This document shows positions 35,449-44,219 of a stretch of 64,000 nt of DNA, piece after piece. A program made the translations under genes and the position numbers. The DNA comes from JAHIVB01 sp964574705 (lineage in GTDB: Bacteria > Bacillota_I > Bacilli_A > Izemoplasmatales > Hujiaoplasmataceae): NCBI GenBank assembly GCA_964574705.1, contig CAZNOO010000002.1, positions 62,001 through 126,000 of the forward strand, read 5' to 3'. Below the pieces are notes generated by a model that saw only the letters and a list, made by a program, of their open reading frames with translations, had not been told where the DNA came from and searched no databases. The number at the start of each line of letters is the position of its first letter. Positions within the stretch are counted from its first letter, which is position 1.

Positions 35449-37301
35449 GCAAGCTCCTCCTCTGAAAGTTGCGAGTATGCGATTTCTTTATAGATTTCAC
35501 AGTTTTTGAGCAACTCTTTATGTTTTCCAAGTCCTACAATACGTCCATCATGCAACACTATAATCTGATCGGCATCCATAATGGTTCCGATTCTCTGCGC
35601 AACAATGAAGACTGTAGAACTCTTAGTGATTTGTTTTAGATCTTTTCTTAAATTAGAATCGGTTTTAAAATCTAGAGCAGAAAAACTGTCATCGAAGATA
35701 TAGACTTTAGGTCTTCGAACTACGGCTCTTGCAATCGAAAGTCTTTGCTTTTGCCCTCCAGAGAGGTTGACACCACCTTGATCTACAATGGCATCATATT
35801 TCAATTCCATCTCTTCGATGAAATCATCCGCTTGGGCAATCTTGGCAGCTTCAATGATTTCTTCCATTGAAGCGTCTGATTTTCCATATAGGATATTGTC
35901 CTTAATCGTTCCTGAAAATAAAGTAGCAGTTTGAGGAACAAATCCAATTAAAGATCTCAGTTTATGTAAGGTTAAGTCTTTGATTTCAATCCCATCAATT
36001 TTAATGGATCCACAAGTAATATCAAAGAAACGTGGAATTAAGTTCACAATCGTCGATTTTCCTGAACCCGTTGATCCAATAATCGCAACCGTTTGTCCTG
36101 GTTTCGCTTTAAAGGAAATCTGGTCTAGTACATTTTCCTCGGCGTCGCCATATTTAAAGCAAACATCCTTAAACTCGACAACACCTTTCATATCCAAGGA
36201 GTCATATTCAGGATTTCCCTCATCTTTGATGATAATTTCCTTATCAAGAACTTCTTCAATTCTTTTGGCTGAAACTTGAGCTCTCGGAAATACGATGAAC
36301 GTCATCGTGAGCATTAATAGACTAAACATAATTTGAGTCGAATATTGGATAATAGCTGATATATTTCCTAGACTTTGATAATCTGTAAAAGCACCATTGG
36401 AAATAATAATATATGAATAATATAGAATGGCGATAATAACAACGTTGAAAATCAAGTTGACTGCAGGATTTAAAGTAGACATGATTTTCCCGGCGTTATA
36501 GACTGTTTTGGTCAGGTCATCATTGACGTCGTTGAATCTTGATACTTCCCTTTTCCCTTGCCCGAAAGCACGGATAACGCGTACCCCTTTAATTCCTTCA
36601 CGAGTGACAAGGGTCATCTTGTCAATTTTCTTTTGTAAGGCTTTAAACAATGGTAAGACCAGTACAAATGTAATTGCAACAAGGACAATCAAAGAAAGAA
36701 CTCCAATCATCAATACATAAAGCAATTCATTGCTTGTCGTCATTTCTCGGATGTTCTTGATACTGAGCCAAATGCCTCCAATCAGGAAGATTGGAATTCT
36801 TAAAAACATTCGTAATCCCATCAAGACAAAGTTTTGGACTTGCGAGATATCATTCGTTGATCTGGTAATCAAAGAAGACGTTCCAAAAGACTCCGCTTCT
36901 GCGGACGAAAACTCGCTCACTTTCTTGAACAAATCTCGACGAATGTCCTTTCCAGAATGACTGCCTACATGACTAGATACATACATGAGTGCAATCGAGG
37001 CGAGTGAAGATAGGAATGTAACTGCGAGCATGATTCCACCGTATTTCAAAATCACGGTCATATCGCTGGTTTGGATAACGGTGCAAGTGACACCTTCCGT
37101 ATCACAATAGGCAGCAGGAACAGATATTGAATCTCCTGTTATTGGGTTTTCAACCAGATATTCGGCATGGATTCCTTCTCCGATAATTTTAGCCATGTAG
37201 TCCGGTAGCAACAATTGTCCTGCAGAAGACAAAGAAACAAGGATAAACACGGCAATGACATAAAATTTGTAATTCTTTAAATAACTAAATATTTTTTTCA
37301 T
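35445..37301 (-). CDS. Heterodimeric ABC exporter subunit B (degenerate ATP site)
   Basis: 618 residues from ATG 37301 (GAGAGG upstream; the frame extends to 37364, but that would lie inside marR). Six membrane segments, with a loop after the first one holding two Cys (AAYCDTEG and VTCTVI). The nucleotide-binding domain has Walker A GSTGSGKS and signature LSGGQKQ, but FDDSFSALD replaces the catalytic Glu with Asp and VAQRIGT replaces the switch His with Gln. This is the degenerate-site pattern of TM287/288 and BmrCD. The start overlaps the marR end by 17 bases. Confidence 0.93.
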   Translation of the reverse strand: MKKIFSYLKNYKFYVIAVFILVSLSSAGQLLLPDYMAKIIGEGIHAEYLVENPITGDSISVPAAYCDTEGVTCTVIQTSDMTVILKYGGIMLAVTFLSSLASIALMYVSSHVGSHSGKDIRRDLFKKVSEFSSAEAESFGTSSLITRSTNDISQVQNFVLMGLRMFLRIPIFLIGGIWLSIKNIREMTTSNELLYVLMIGVLSLIVLVAITFVLVLPLFKALQKKIDKMTLVTREGIKGVRVIRAFGQGKREVSRFNDVNDDLTKTVYNAGKIMSTLNPAVNLIFNVVIIAILYYSYIIISNGAFTDYQSLGNISAIIQYSTQIMFSLLMLTMTFIVFPRAQVSAKRIEEVLDKEIIIKDEGNPEYDSLDMKGVVEFKDVCFKYGDAEENVLDQISFKAKPGQTVAIIGSTGSGKSTIVNLIPRFFDITCGSIKIDGIEIKDLTLHKLRSLIGFVPQTATLFSGTIKDNILYGKSDASMEEIIEAAKIAQADDFIEEMELKYDAIVDQGGVNLSGGQKQRLSIARAVVRRPKVYIFDDSFSALDFKTDSNLRKDLKQITKSSTVFIVAQRIGTIMDADQIIVLHDGRIVGLGKHKELLKNCEIYKEIAYSQLSEEELA

Positions 37302-37728
37302 CTGAGAATTCCTCTCCAAAGTATTTTGTAATGTTTTGTAGCATCTTTTTTTGCAAATTTTCAATTATCTTTTGTTCCTCAGCGGTGATGACACTGGAAA
37401 GAAGGGTTTCCCATTCTTTGAATATGCTTATCGCTTCTTTAGAAATCCGTTCTCCCTCAGGCGTGATTGATACAATAAATCCTCTTTGGTCTTCAGGATC
37501 AATTTCTTTAAGGATGTATCCTTTTTCAAGTAGATTATTGATGACTCTCGTCAAATGTGATTTATGGAATGTAAAAGACAATTTTAGTAGATTCATCTTA
37601 ATACGTTTCTCTTCATTGATTTTAATGAGATACGGACCTTCTGGAAAATTAAGATCAATGCCTTTCATCTTCTCTTCAAAAAAACGATGTCGATATTTGT
37701 TAATCAAATGTTCATAATGATTATTCAT
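37285..37728 (-). CDS. MarR-family transcriptional regulator
   Basis: 147-residue winged-helix regulator: FTFHKSHLTRVINNLLEKGY is the recognition helix region and KEIDPEDQRGFIVSITPEGE the wing. ATG 37728 with AAGGAGGAA directly upstream; a longer frame to 37785 would extend through the promoter and operator. It heads an operon with the two ABC subunits and sits on a perfect inverted repeat, so autorepression relieved by an export substrate is the likely logic. Confidence 0.93.
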   Translation of the reverse strand: MNNHYEHLINKYRHRFFEEKMKGIDLNFPEGPYLIKINEEKRIKMNLLKLSFTFHKSHLTRVINNLLEKGYILKEIDPEDQRGFIVSITPEGERISKEAISIFKEWETLLSSVITAEEQKIIENLQKKMLQNITKYFGEEFSDEKNI

Positions 37729-37756
37729 AAGTTCCTCCTTTAACATTCTGAATACA

Positions 37757-37793
37757 AGTATATAGCAATTTAGTTGCGTTGTCAACTAAATTG
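37757..37793 (-). promoter_or_regulatory. marR promoter with perfect 11-bp inverted-repeat operator
   Basis: TTGACA (37780-37785), 17-base spacer, TATACT (37757-37762) on the minus strand. Arms CAATTTAGTTG (37766-37776) and CAACTAAATTG (37783-37793), six-base centre, overlap the -35 and spacer. Confidence 0.9.
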
Positions 37794-37805
37794 TTCTAAA
37801 AAAGA

Positions 37806-37826
37806 AACCCGTGAATTTCACGGGTT
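37806..37826 (-). terminator. Terminator after degV
   Basis: AACCCGTGAA / TTTCACGGGTT stem followed by TTTCTTTTTT on the minus strand. It lies between degV and the marR promoter. Confidence 0.9.
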
Positions 37827-37827
37827 A

Positions 37828-38676
37828 TTAGTTTTCTAAATAGAGAATTCCAATGGTTCCTTTTCCGCAATGGCTGGATATGACACAGCCAGCATTTGTT
37901 TCAAAAAGATTGAGAAATTGAAATCTGGATTCGATTTGTTCCTTGGTGTATGGAACGACTAAATCTGCAAATGAATGCGTAATCATGCAAAATTCCATGT
38001 CAAGATTATCCTTCATGCGCTCCAAGTCAGAAATCATTAAATCAATTCCGTGCCTAACATTTCCTCTTGCTTTCTTTCCCACGGCCATTGACCCTTCTAC
38101 TACTTTGATGATAGGTTTGATTTTCAACATTGTGCCCATAAAGTTTGAGAGTGCATTCAATCTGCCTCCCTTATACAAATACTCGAGCGTGTCAATCACA
38201 AATTGACTGCGAACCTTCGGAACGAGCGTGGTTAGTTTTTCAGCAATTTTTTTTGCGCTCATACCTTTTTCTCTAAAAGACGTGGCTTTTAAAACTAAAA
38301 GTCCAGATCCGCTTGATAAATTCATCGAATCCACCAAAAAGATGTCATCTGATTCTAAACTTTGTTTCGCAAGGGTTGCGCTTTGAAAAGTGGCGGAAAA
38401 TTTGGACCCAATTCCAACGTAGACAATTTGCAAGCCTTGTTTAAGATAGGTTTCAAACATCTCGATAAAATTACCAGGAGAAGCTGCAGCTGTCTTCGGA
38501 AGGATCTTCTTTGCTTCAACTTCTTCGTACATTTTGGTCGTATTCAAATCAACTCCATCAAAATACGTGTCGCTGCCAATTGAAACAAAAAGAGGAACAA
38601 TTCCGATATCGTACTTTTCAATCAGTTCTTTTGACAAATCACATGTGCTATCTGATATTATTTTCACTTGTTTCAA
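37828..38676 (-). CDS. DegV/FakB-family fatty-acid-binding protein
   Basis: 282 residues. DegV motifs: IISDSTCDLS at the start, TAAASPGNFIEMFE, DSMNLSSGSGLLVL and a C-terminal SSHCGKGTIGI. FakB members carry fatty acids for phosphorylation by FakA. The start is doubtful: GTG 38685 lies almost at the predicted transcription start, while TTG 38676 has GGGTGA 5 bases upstream and gives MKQVKIISDSTCDL, the usual family start. TATAAT at 38694-38699 implies a very short leader. Confidence 0.87.
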   Translation of the reverse strand: MKQVKIISDSTCDLSKELIEKYDIGIVPLFVSIGSDTYFDGVDLNTTKMYEEVEAKKILPKTAAASPGNFIEMFETYLKQGLQIVYVGIGSKFSATFQSATLAKQSLESDDIFLVDSMNLSSGSGLLVLKATSFREKGMSAKKIAEKLTTLVPKVRSQFVIDTLEYLYKGGRLNALSNFMGTMLKIKPIIKVVEGSMAVGKKARGNVRHGIDLMISDLERMKDNLDMEFCMITHSFADLVVPYTKEQIESRFQFLNLFETNAGCVISSHCGKGTIGILYLEN

Positions 38677-38693
38677 TTTAATCACCCTGTATG

Positions 38694-38699
38694 ATTATA
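38694..38699 (-). promoter_or_regulatory. Candidate -10 for degV
   Basis: TATAAT on the minus strand about 10 bases from the first possible start codon; transcription would begin next to the ribosome binding site. Confidence 0.5.
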
Positions 38700-38782
38700 T
38701 ATAAGAGATACTCAAATGTAAATAACACATTCGATAATTTCTTCAACAAGCATTATCTTCAGGATGACTTTAAATGAATTAA

Positions 38783-38791
38783 TGATATAAT
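38783..38791 (+). promoter_or_regulatory. Extended -10 promoter for the fumarase genes
   Basis: TGATATAAT on the plus strand, 18 bases before the alpha subunit ATG. Confidence 0.6.
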
Positions 38792-38809
38792 GGAAATGAG
38801 GTGAAGCAG

Positions 38810-39649
38810 ATGCGTAAGATACCAAAAGAATTATTAATTTCAAACATTAAACAGTTGTTTATGAATGCTTCTGTATCTTTAGACTCAAAAGTAGTCGACG
38901 CCCTTGAAGAAGGAAAAAAGAAGGAAGTTAACCCATTAGCAAAAAGTATTTTGGAGAAAATTCTTCTAAATCAAGAAATAGCAAGAAATGAATTCATTCC
39001 GATGTGTCAAGATACCGGAGTCGCTGTTGTATTTCTCGAAGTAGGAACTCAAGTTACACTCGATTATGACATTGAAGATGCCGTCAATGAAGGTGTAAGG
39101 CAAGCTTATACAGAAGGTTATTTAAGAAAATCTGTTGTGAAGCATCCTATTGACCGCGTTAATACAATGGACAATACCCCTGCAATCATCCACGTGAAAC
39201 AAATACCTGGGGACCGGCTCATTATCCACGTCGCACCAAAAGGTGCTGGAAGCGAGAATATGAGTCGATTAGCAATGCTTCCACCGTCAGCGGGAATCAA
39301 AGGCATCGAGGATTTTGTGCTCGAGACCGTAAAACTTGCAGGTGGAAAAGCTTGTCCTCCAATTATTCTGGGAATCGGGATTGGTGGTAATTTCGAAAAA
39401 GTTGCAATGCTTGCGAAAACTGCTCTTTTCAGACCCCTGGATGATGTTTCTGAAAATGAAACGGACCGGAATTTGGAAAAATCTCTTTTGGAAATTGTTA
39501 ATGCTTCGGACGTAGGTCCAATGGGGCTAGGAGGCACGACAACCTGTCTAGCAGTGAAAGTCAATTCGTATCCATGCCATATCGCTTCTTTACCAGTCGC
39601 GGTAAATATTCAATGCCACGCTGCTAGAAAAAAAACTGTCGTGTTATGA
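38810..39649 (+). CDS. Fumarate hydratase class I, alpha subunit
   Basis: Interconverts fumarate and malate with a [4Fe-4S] cluster. 279 residues. Candidate cluster Cys in PMCQDTGVAVVF, GGKACPPIILGIGIGGN and VNIQCHAARK. The MSRLAMLPPSAG and GPMGLGGTTTC stretches are typical of two-subunit class I fumarases. L-tartrate dehydratase is a close alternative. ATG 38810 with GAGGTG 6 bases upstream preferred over GTG 38801. No other citrate-cycle gene is nearby, so a role in fermentation or amino acid breakdown is more likely. Confidence 0.9.
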   Translation: MRKIPKELLISNIKQLFMNASVSLDSKVVDALEEGKKKEVNPLAKSILEKILLNQEIARNEFIPMCQDTGVAVVFLEVGTQVTLDYDIEDAVNEGVRQAYTEGYLRKSVVKHPIDRVNTMDNTPAIIHVKQIPGDRLIIHVAPKGAGSENMSRLAMLPPSAGIKGIEDFVLETVKLAGGKACPPIILGIGIGGNFEKVAMLAKTALFRPLDDVSENETDRNLEKSLLEIVNASDVGPMGLGGTTTCLAVKVNSYPCHIASLPVAVNIQCHAARKKTVVL

Positions 39650-39657
39650 GGTGTATG

Positions 39658-40179
39658 ATGAGAAAAATAACAACACCGATTGATGAATCTTCAAGACTTT
39701 CGCTTAAAATAGGGGAAGAAGTGTTGATTTCAGGAATTATTTATACCGGAAGAGATGCGGCGCACAAGAAGTTCGTTGAACATCTCCATAAAACACATGA
39801 TTTGCCAATGGACTTTAACAATCAAATCATCTACTATACAGGTCCGACACCTGAAAAACCGGGAATGGCGATTGGCGCTTGTGGCCCGACTTCGTCTTAC
39901 AGGATGGATCCATATAGTATTGAACTCATGCCAAAAGGATTAAAAATCATGATAGGCAAAGGAGAGCGCGACGAAGCATTTCGAAAAGCGCTCATCGAAA
40001 CAAAATCCGTCTATCTAATTGCTATCGGAGGAATCGGAGCCGTTTTAAGCAAATGTGTTCTTTCTTCCAAAACGGTCTTATATGGTGAACTAGGAACTGA
40101 AGCCGTCAGAGAATTGGTGGTTCAGGATTTCCCTGTCATTGTAGCCTATGACAGTGAAGGACATTCTCTCTTCAAATAA
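39658..40179 (+). CDS. Fumarate hydratase class I, beta subunit
   Basis: 173 residues; partner of the alpha subunit. TGRDAAHKKFVEHL near the N-terminus and IGACGPTSSYRMDPY form the substrate pocket. KMVIGKG-like IMIGKGERDEAF and LIAIGGIGAVLSK follow. The frame is open from ATG 39646, which overlaps the alpha stop, but ATG 39658 has GAGGTG just upstream and is preferred. Confidence 0.9.
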   Translation: MRKITTPIDESSRLSLKIGEEVLISGIIYTGRDAAHKKFVEHLHKTHDLPMDFNNQIIYYTGPTPEKPGMAIGACGPTSSYRMDPYSIELMPKGLKIMIGKGERDEAFRKALIETKSVYLIAIGGIGAVLSKCVLSSKTVLYGELGTEAVRELVVQDFPVIVAYDSEGHSLFK

Positions 40180-40183
40180 CAAA

Positions 40184-40210
40184 AGCGACAAGCTTTCCGG
40201 GCTTGTCGCT
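40184..40210. terminator. Bidirectional terminator between the fumarase and proS genes
   Basis: Perfect 10-base arms AGCGACAAGC and GCTTGTCGCT with a seven-base loop, flanked by T-rich tracts on both strands. Confidence 0.9.
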
Positions 40211-40216
40211 ATTTAT

Positions 40217-41659
40217 TTAATAGGCTTTTGCGAAATAGACTTCCATCTTTGCCGGTTTTCCGCAAACAGGACAATTCTCGCTTAAGTGTTCTTGCACGAA
40301 AGGAATGCATCTAGCTGTGGCTTGAGTATCTTCTTTGACTTGATCCTCACAGGCTTGTTCTCCACACCACATCATCTTGACATATCCGCCTTTTTGATCG
40401 ATGATTTCTTTGAACTCTTCGTAAGTGATAGCGGGTCTTGAGTTATTCTCAACATTTTCAAGAGCGCTTTGATACATGGCATCATGAATCTGTCTAAACA
40501 TCCCAGGAATTTTAGCAACGATTTCATCAAGTGATAAAATTTCTTTTTGATGATTATATCTTGTGACAACGACACATTGATTGTTTTCCAAGTCTCTTGG
40601 TCCAATTTCGATTCGAATTGGAATACCTTTCATCTCGGCTTCCGCAAACTTCCATCCTGGAGATTTATCAGAATCATCTATCGACGCTCTGATTCCATTC
40701 TTTTCTAAAGAGGCTAGAATCTCATTTGCTTTTTCCAAAACGCCTTCTTTTTGTTGCTGAATTGGAACAATCAAAACTTGCGTTGGAGCGACGTATGGAG
40801 GTAACACAAGCCCAGAGTCATCTCCATGAACCATAATGATAGCTCCAATTAGTCTTGTAGAAACACCCCAAGATGTTTGGTGAACGGGTTTCAATACCTT
40901 GTCTTTATCTTGGAAATTGATATTAAAAGCTTCAGCGAAACCGGTTCCGAAATAATGGGTTGTTCCGCTTTGAAGCGCTTTATTGTCATGCATGAGGGCT
41001 TCGATTGTATAGGTTTCTTTTGCCCCAGCGAATTTTTCTTTGTCGGTTTTCTTTCCAGTTACAAAAGGAATTGCCAAGAGTTCTTTTCCGAGTCGCTTGT
41101 AGATATCAAGCATTCCGAGAACCTCTTCTCTTGCCTCTTGCTCAGTCGCATGAATCGTATGGCCTTCTTGCCACAAAAATTCCGAACCTCGTAAAAATGG
41201 TCTGGTCGTTTTTTCCCAACGGACAACACTACACCATTGATTGTATTTTTTTGGAAGGTCTCTGTAACTGGAGACGATTTTACTGTAATGTTCGCAAAAT
41301 AAGACTTCTGAAGTGGGTCGAATGATCAGCCTTTCAGCTAATTCTTCTTTCCCTCCAATGGTCACAATCGCTGTTTCCGGAGCGAATCCTTCCACGTGCT
41401 CAGCTTCCTTCATAAACAAGGATTCTGGTATTACAAGTGGAAAATAGACATTTTGATGTCCTGTTTTTTTAAACTCAAGATTGAGGAATCCTTGAATGTT
41501 TTCCCAAATGGCATATCCGTAGGGGCGATAGATAATAAATCCTTTCGCACCTGTATAATCCATTAATTCAGCCTTTCGGCATACGTCTGTATACCACTGA
41601 GCGAAATCTTCGTCCCTAGCGGTAATTTCCTTTACTAATTTGTCATTCCCTTTACCCAT
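40217..41659 (-). CDS. proS: Prolyl-tRNA synthetase, compact archaeal/eukaryotic type
   Basis: Charges tRNA-Pro. 480 residues. Class II core (FLRGSEFLWQEGHT; VLPPYVAPTQVLIVPI begins the anticodon-binding domain) and a C-terminal domain ending in a tyrosine (YFAKAY), with Cys residues in MWCGEQACEDQ and NCPVCGKP. There is no INS editing insertion between class II motifs 2 and 3. This is the form found in archaea, eukaryotes and many mollicutes. ATG with GAGGTG upstream. Confidence 0.95.
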   Translation of the reverse strand: MGKGNDKLVKEITARDEDFAQWYTDVCRKAELMDYTGAKGFIIYRPYGYAIWENIQGFLNLEFKKTGHQNVYFPLVIPESLFMKEAEHVEGFAPETAIVTIGGKEELAERLIIRPTSEVLFCEHYSKIVSSYRDLPKKYNQWCSVVRWEKTTRPFLRGSEFLWQEGHTIHATEQEAREEVLGMLDIYKRLGKELLAIPFVTGKKTDKEKFAGAKETYTIEALMHDNKALQSGTTHYFGTGFAEAFNINFQDKDKVLKPVHQTSWGVSTRLIGAIIMVHGDDSGLVLPPYVAPTQVLIVPIQQQKEGVLEKANEILASLEKNGIRASIDDSDKSPGWKFAEAEMKGIPIRIEIGPRDLENNQCVVVTRYNHQKEILSLDEIVAKIPGMFRQIHDAMYQSALENVENNSRPAITYEEFKEIIDQKGGYVKMMWCGEQACEDQVKEDTQATARCIPFVQEHLSENCPVCGKPAKMEVYFAKAY

Positions 41660-41683
41660 GTTTTCACCTCATGTCAAGTCATA

Positions 41684-41692
41684 ATTATACCA
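41684..41692 (-). promoter_or_regulatory. Extended -10 promoter for proS
   Basis: TGGTATAAT on the minus strand, 25 bases before the proS ATG. No T-box is present. Confidence 0.6.
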
Positions 41693-41724
41693 TAGTTTCA
41701 AAAAATGTGGAAGATGAATAAGAT

Positions 41725-41750
41725 AAAAACGTCGGAGCCCCGACGTTTTT
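41725..41750 (-). terminator. Terminator after galT
   Basis: Perfect 11-base arms AAAAACGTCGG and CCGACGTTTTT, tetraloop between, directly after the galT stop. It is nearly symmetric, but only galT runs into it. Confidence 0.92.
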
Positions 41751-41751
41751 A

Positions 41752-43227
41752 TTAGATGATTCTTTCAATAAATCTGTAGAACTCGTGTCGGTCTTCCTCT
41801 TTAAATACACTACAGTCTTCCAACACCATTTCAAAAACCTTACCGACTTGATTTTGCATGAACGAATCCATTTCTTCACTGGAAAAAGACTCTTTTTTCA
41901 GTTGTTGAATCCACTCGGAATGTTTTTCTAAATCAGGATAGTGATCAATGGAAGCATTCTCCAAAAGAACTTGTTTAATTTCTTCAAGTTCTGTCATGAG
42001 TCTTCCAGGAAGGATTGCGAGTCCCATGACTTCAATCAATCCGATGTTTTCTTTTTTAATATGAAAATAGTCTTCACGAGGATGAAAGAGACCATAGGGC
42101 CGTTCTTCGGTCGTAAAATTATTTCTTAAGACGATATAGAACTGATACTTTCCTTCTTTGATTGTCAAAATTGGAGTAATGGTATTGTGCTCTTCTTCAC
42201 CGGTTTTCGCAAATATGTGCAAGTCAGGATTGGAGTATGATTTCCAGGCATTAAAGATGTCTGTGACGACATCCAAAACCTTGAATTCGCTTCCGCCGCT
42301 GACACGTATGACACTCATCGGCCAGTCAAGAATCTCAACTTTTACTTTCTTCACCTTGTAATCACGTAGCACTTTTGCCTTTTCAATTGGAAAATCTGCT
42401 TTTCCACCTTGAAAGTGATAGTGGTTTAAGATCGAACCGCCTACAATTGGGAGTCCAGCATTGGATCCAATCGTATAATGTGGAAACTGATTGACAAAGT
42501 CAACGAGTTCATAAAAGGTCCCAACATTCACATGCATTGGGATATGTTCCTTTTTTAGAATGATTGCATGTTCATTGAAATAGGAATAAGGGGAGTATTG
42601 AAATCCCCATTCATCTAATTCTCGGTTCAAAGTCAAAGTCACGACTCGATGATTGCTTCTGGATGCATGGTCGTCATTGCCATAGAACCCTACATTTTCC
42701 ATGCAAAGAGCACATTTTGGATAGTGATTCGATTCCATTTTAGAAAGTTTGGTAATGCTTCTAGGATCTTTTTCAGGCTTGGATAAATTAATGGATATAT
42801 CAAGTGGCGCATATTTGCCATTGTATTTGAAATGAACGTTCTTTTTGATTCTTTCAGTCTTGATGTAATTGGTCTTTTGAGACAAGGCATAAAAATCATT
42901 TGTCGCATAGACGGGGGCTTGCTTGTACAGTGCTCTAAAGCGTTGATTGATTTCTGCGGGTCTTGGCATTAAAGCATCCATAAGTTTAGCTTCATAATGA
43001 TCAAAGTCACTTGTGCTATCCGAAGGAATCAAGCCTCGTTTAAAAGACTCTTCCAGAAGAACTGGCATAATTTCAAAAAAATCGATTTGATCCGTTATTT
43101 CCTCTTTTTCAAAACTGTCCTGCTTCAAAAGGTAAAGCAACTGGTTCACCGCATATTCAATGTCCAAAGAATTTAAGATCTTTTCTTGAAGACCATATTG
43201 GATTAATTGATTGATTAAATGGTTCAT
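41752..43227 (-). CDS. galT: Galactose-1-phosphate uridylyltransferase, Firmicutes (class II) type
   Basis: Exchanges galactose 1-phosphate with UDP-glucose. 491 residues. The class II family differs from E. coli GalT; visible blocks are MPRPAEINQRFRALY, YPKCALCMENVGFYG, FNEHAIILKKEHIPMHV and SILNHYHFQGGKADFP with the catalytic His region. ATG 43227 is preferred (GGAGGT upstream); GTG 43230 is also possible. Last gene of galM-galE-galT; no galactokinase gene is seen in the window. Confidence 0.93.
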   Translation of the reverse strand: MNHLINQLIQYGLQEKILNSLDIEYAVNQLLYLLKQDSFEKEEITDQIDFFEIMPVLLEESFKRGLIPSDSTSDFDHYEAKLMDALMPRPAEINQRFRALYKQAPVYATNDFYALSQKTNYIKTERIKKNVHFKYNGKYAPLDISINLSKPEKDPRSITKLSKMESNHYPKCALCMENVGFYGNDDHASRSNHRVVTLTLNRELDEWGFQYSPYSYFNEHAIILKKEHIPMHVNVGTFYELVDFVNQFPHYTIGSNAGLPIVGGSILNHYHFQGGKADFPIEKAKVLRDYKVKKVKVEILDWPMSVIRVSGGSEFKVLDVVTDIFNAWKSYSNPDLHIFAKTGEEEHNTITPILTIKEGKYQFYIVLRNNFTTEERPYGLFHPREDYFHIKKENIGLIEVMGLAILPGRLMTELEEIKQVLLENASIDHYPDLEKHSEWIQQLKKESFSSEEMDSFMQNQVGKVFEMVLEDCSVFKEEDRHEFYRFIERII

Positions 43228-44219
43228 CACTTTTGACCTCCAAATCCTTCAGGGTGTGCTAAATGGAATGCCCATGCCGAAGAAATAATTTCTTCGATTC
43301 CTTTTGTCGGTTGCCAATGTAAGATATCAAAAGCCTTGTGGAAACTTGCGACAAGTTTATCAGGGTCCCCAGCTCGTCTTGGGCCGATTTTAATTGGAAT
43401 GGGATGTTTTGTCACTTTTCTTGCGACTTCTACAATTTCAAGATTGGAATACCCTTTTTCTGTTCCCAAATTGAATATGTTGGAAGATTGGTTTCGATTC
43501 AAGTAGTCAAGTGCTTTTAAATGAGCATCGACTAAATCATCAATGTGAATGTAGTCTCGAATGCATGTTCCATCTAATGTATCATAGTCATTTCCAAAAA
43601 TAGTAATAAAAGAACGCTTGTTAAGTGGAACCTGCAAAACAATCGGAATGAGATGCGTTTCAGGGTGATGATCTTCTCCAATTGTTGCGTCAAGACTCGC
43701 TCCTGCAACGTTGAAATATCGTAAGCTAACATATTTAATGCCATAGGCAACATCTGCCCAATGCATCATTTTTTCCATTTGAAGTTTCGTTTCTCCATAA
43801 GGATTGGTTGGAATCATTGGAAATTGTTCTGTAATCGGCATTTCTTTATGAGCTCCATATACAGCTGCACTAGAAGAAAACACGATTTTCTTGACGCCGT
43901 GTCTTTCCATTGATTCCAAGAGTGATAATGTTCCTGAGACGTTATTATAAAAATAGGCATTCGGAATTTTCATCGATTCTCCAACCAAAGAAAAAGCCGC
44001 AAAATGAAGACAGGCATCAATTGAATACTTATCAAAAACGCTGTCTAACAGCGCTGTATCATGAATATCACCTTTGACAAATAAAGCGTTCGAATCGATG
44101 GCTTCAACATGTCCATTTACAAGGTTATCAACAACGATGATAGCATGCCCTTGTTCAATCGCAGTTTTGACGAAATGGCTACCAATGTAGCCCGCACCGC
44201 CCAACACTAGTATTCTCAT
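43227..44219 (-). CDS. galE: UDP-glucose 4-epimerase
   Basis: Converts UDP-galactose to UDP-glucose. 330 residues. NAD site VLGGAGYIGSHF; catalytic Ser and Tyr-Lys in SSSAAVYG and NPYGETKLQME; C-terminal AGDPDKLVASFHKA. ATG in an ATGA overlap with galM. It completes the Leloir step after galT and can also feed surface glycan synthesis. Confidence 0.96.
   Translation of the reverse strand: MRILVLGGAGYIGSHFVKTAIEQGHAIIVVDNLVNGHVEAIDSNALFVKGDIHDTALLDSVFDKYSIDACLHFAAFSLVGESMKIPNAYFYNNVSGTLSLLESMERHGVKKIVFSSSAAVYGAHKEMPITEQFPMIPTNPYGETKLQMEKMMHWADVAYGIKYVSLRYFNVAGASLDATIGEDHHPETHLIPIVLQVPLNKRSFITIFGNDYDTLDGTCIRDYIHIDDLVDAHLKALDYLNRNQSSNIFNLGTEKGYSNLEIVEVARKVTKHPIPIKIGPRRAGDPDKLVASFHKAFDILHWQPTKGIEEIISSAWAFHLAHPEGFGGQK

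Noticed and set aside
37729..37785. Longer MarR reading frame
   Set aside because: It runs through the -10 and operator of the marR promoter and has no ribosome site.
39118..39564. Long minus-strand frame inside the fumarase alpha gene
   Set aside because: Antisense shadow of a well-recognised enzyme gene; no start signal and no known family.
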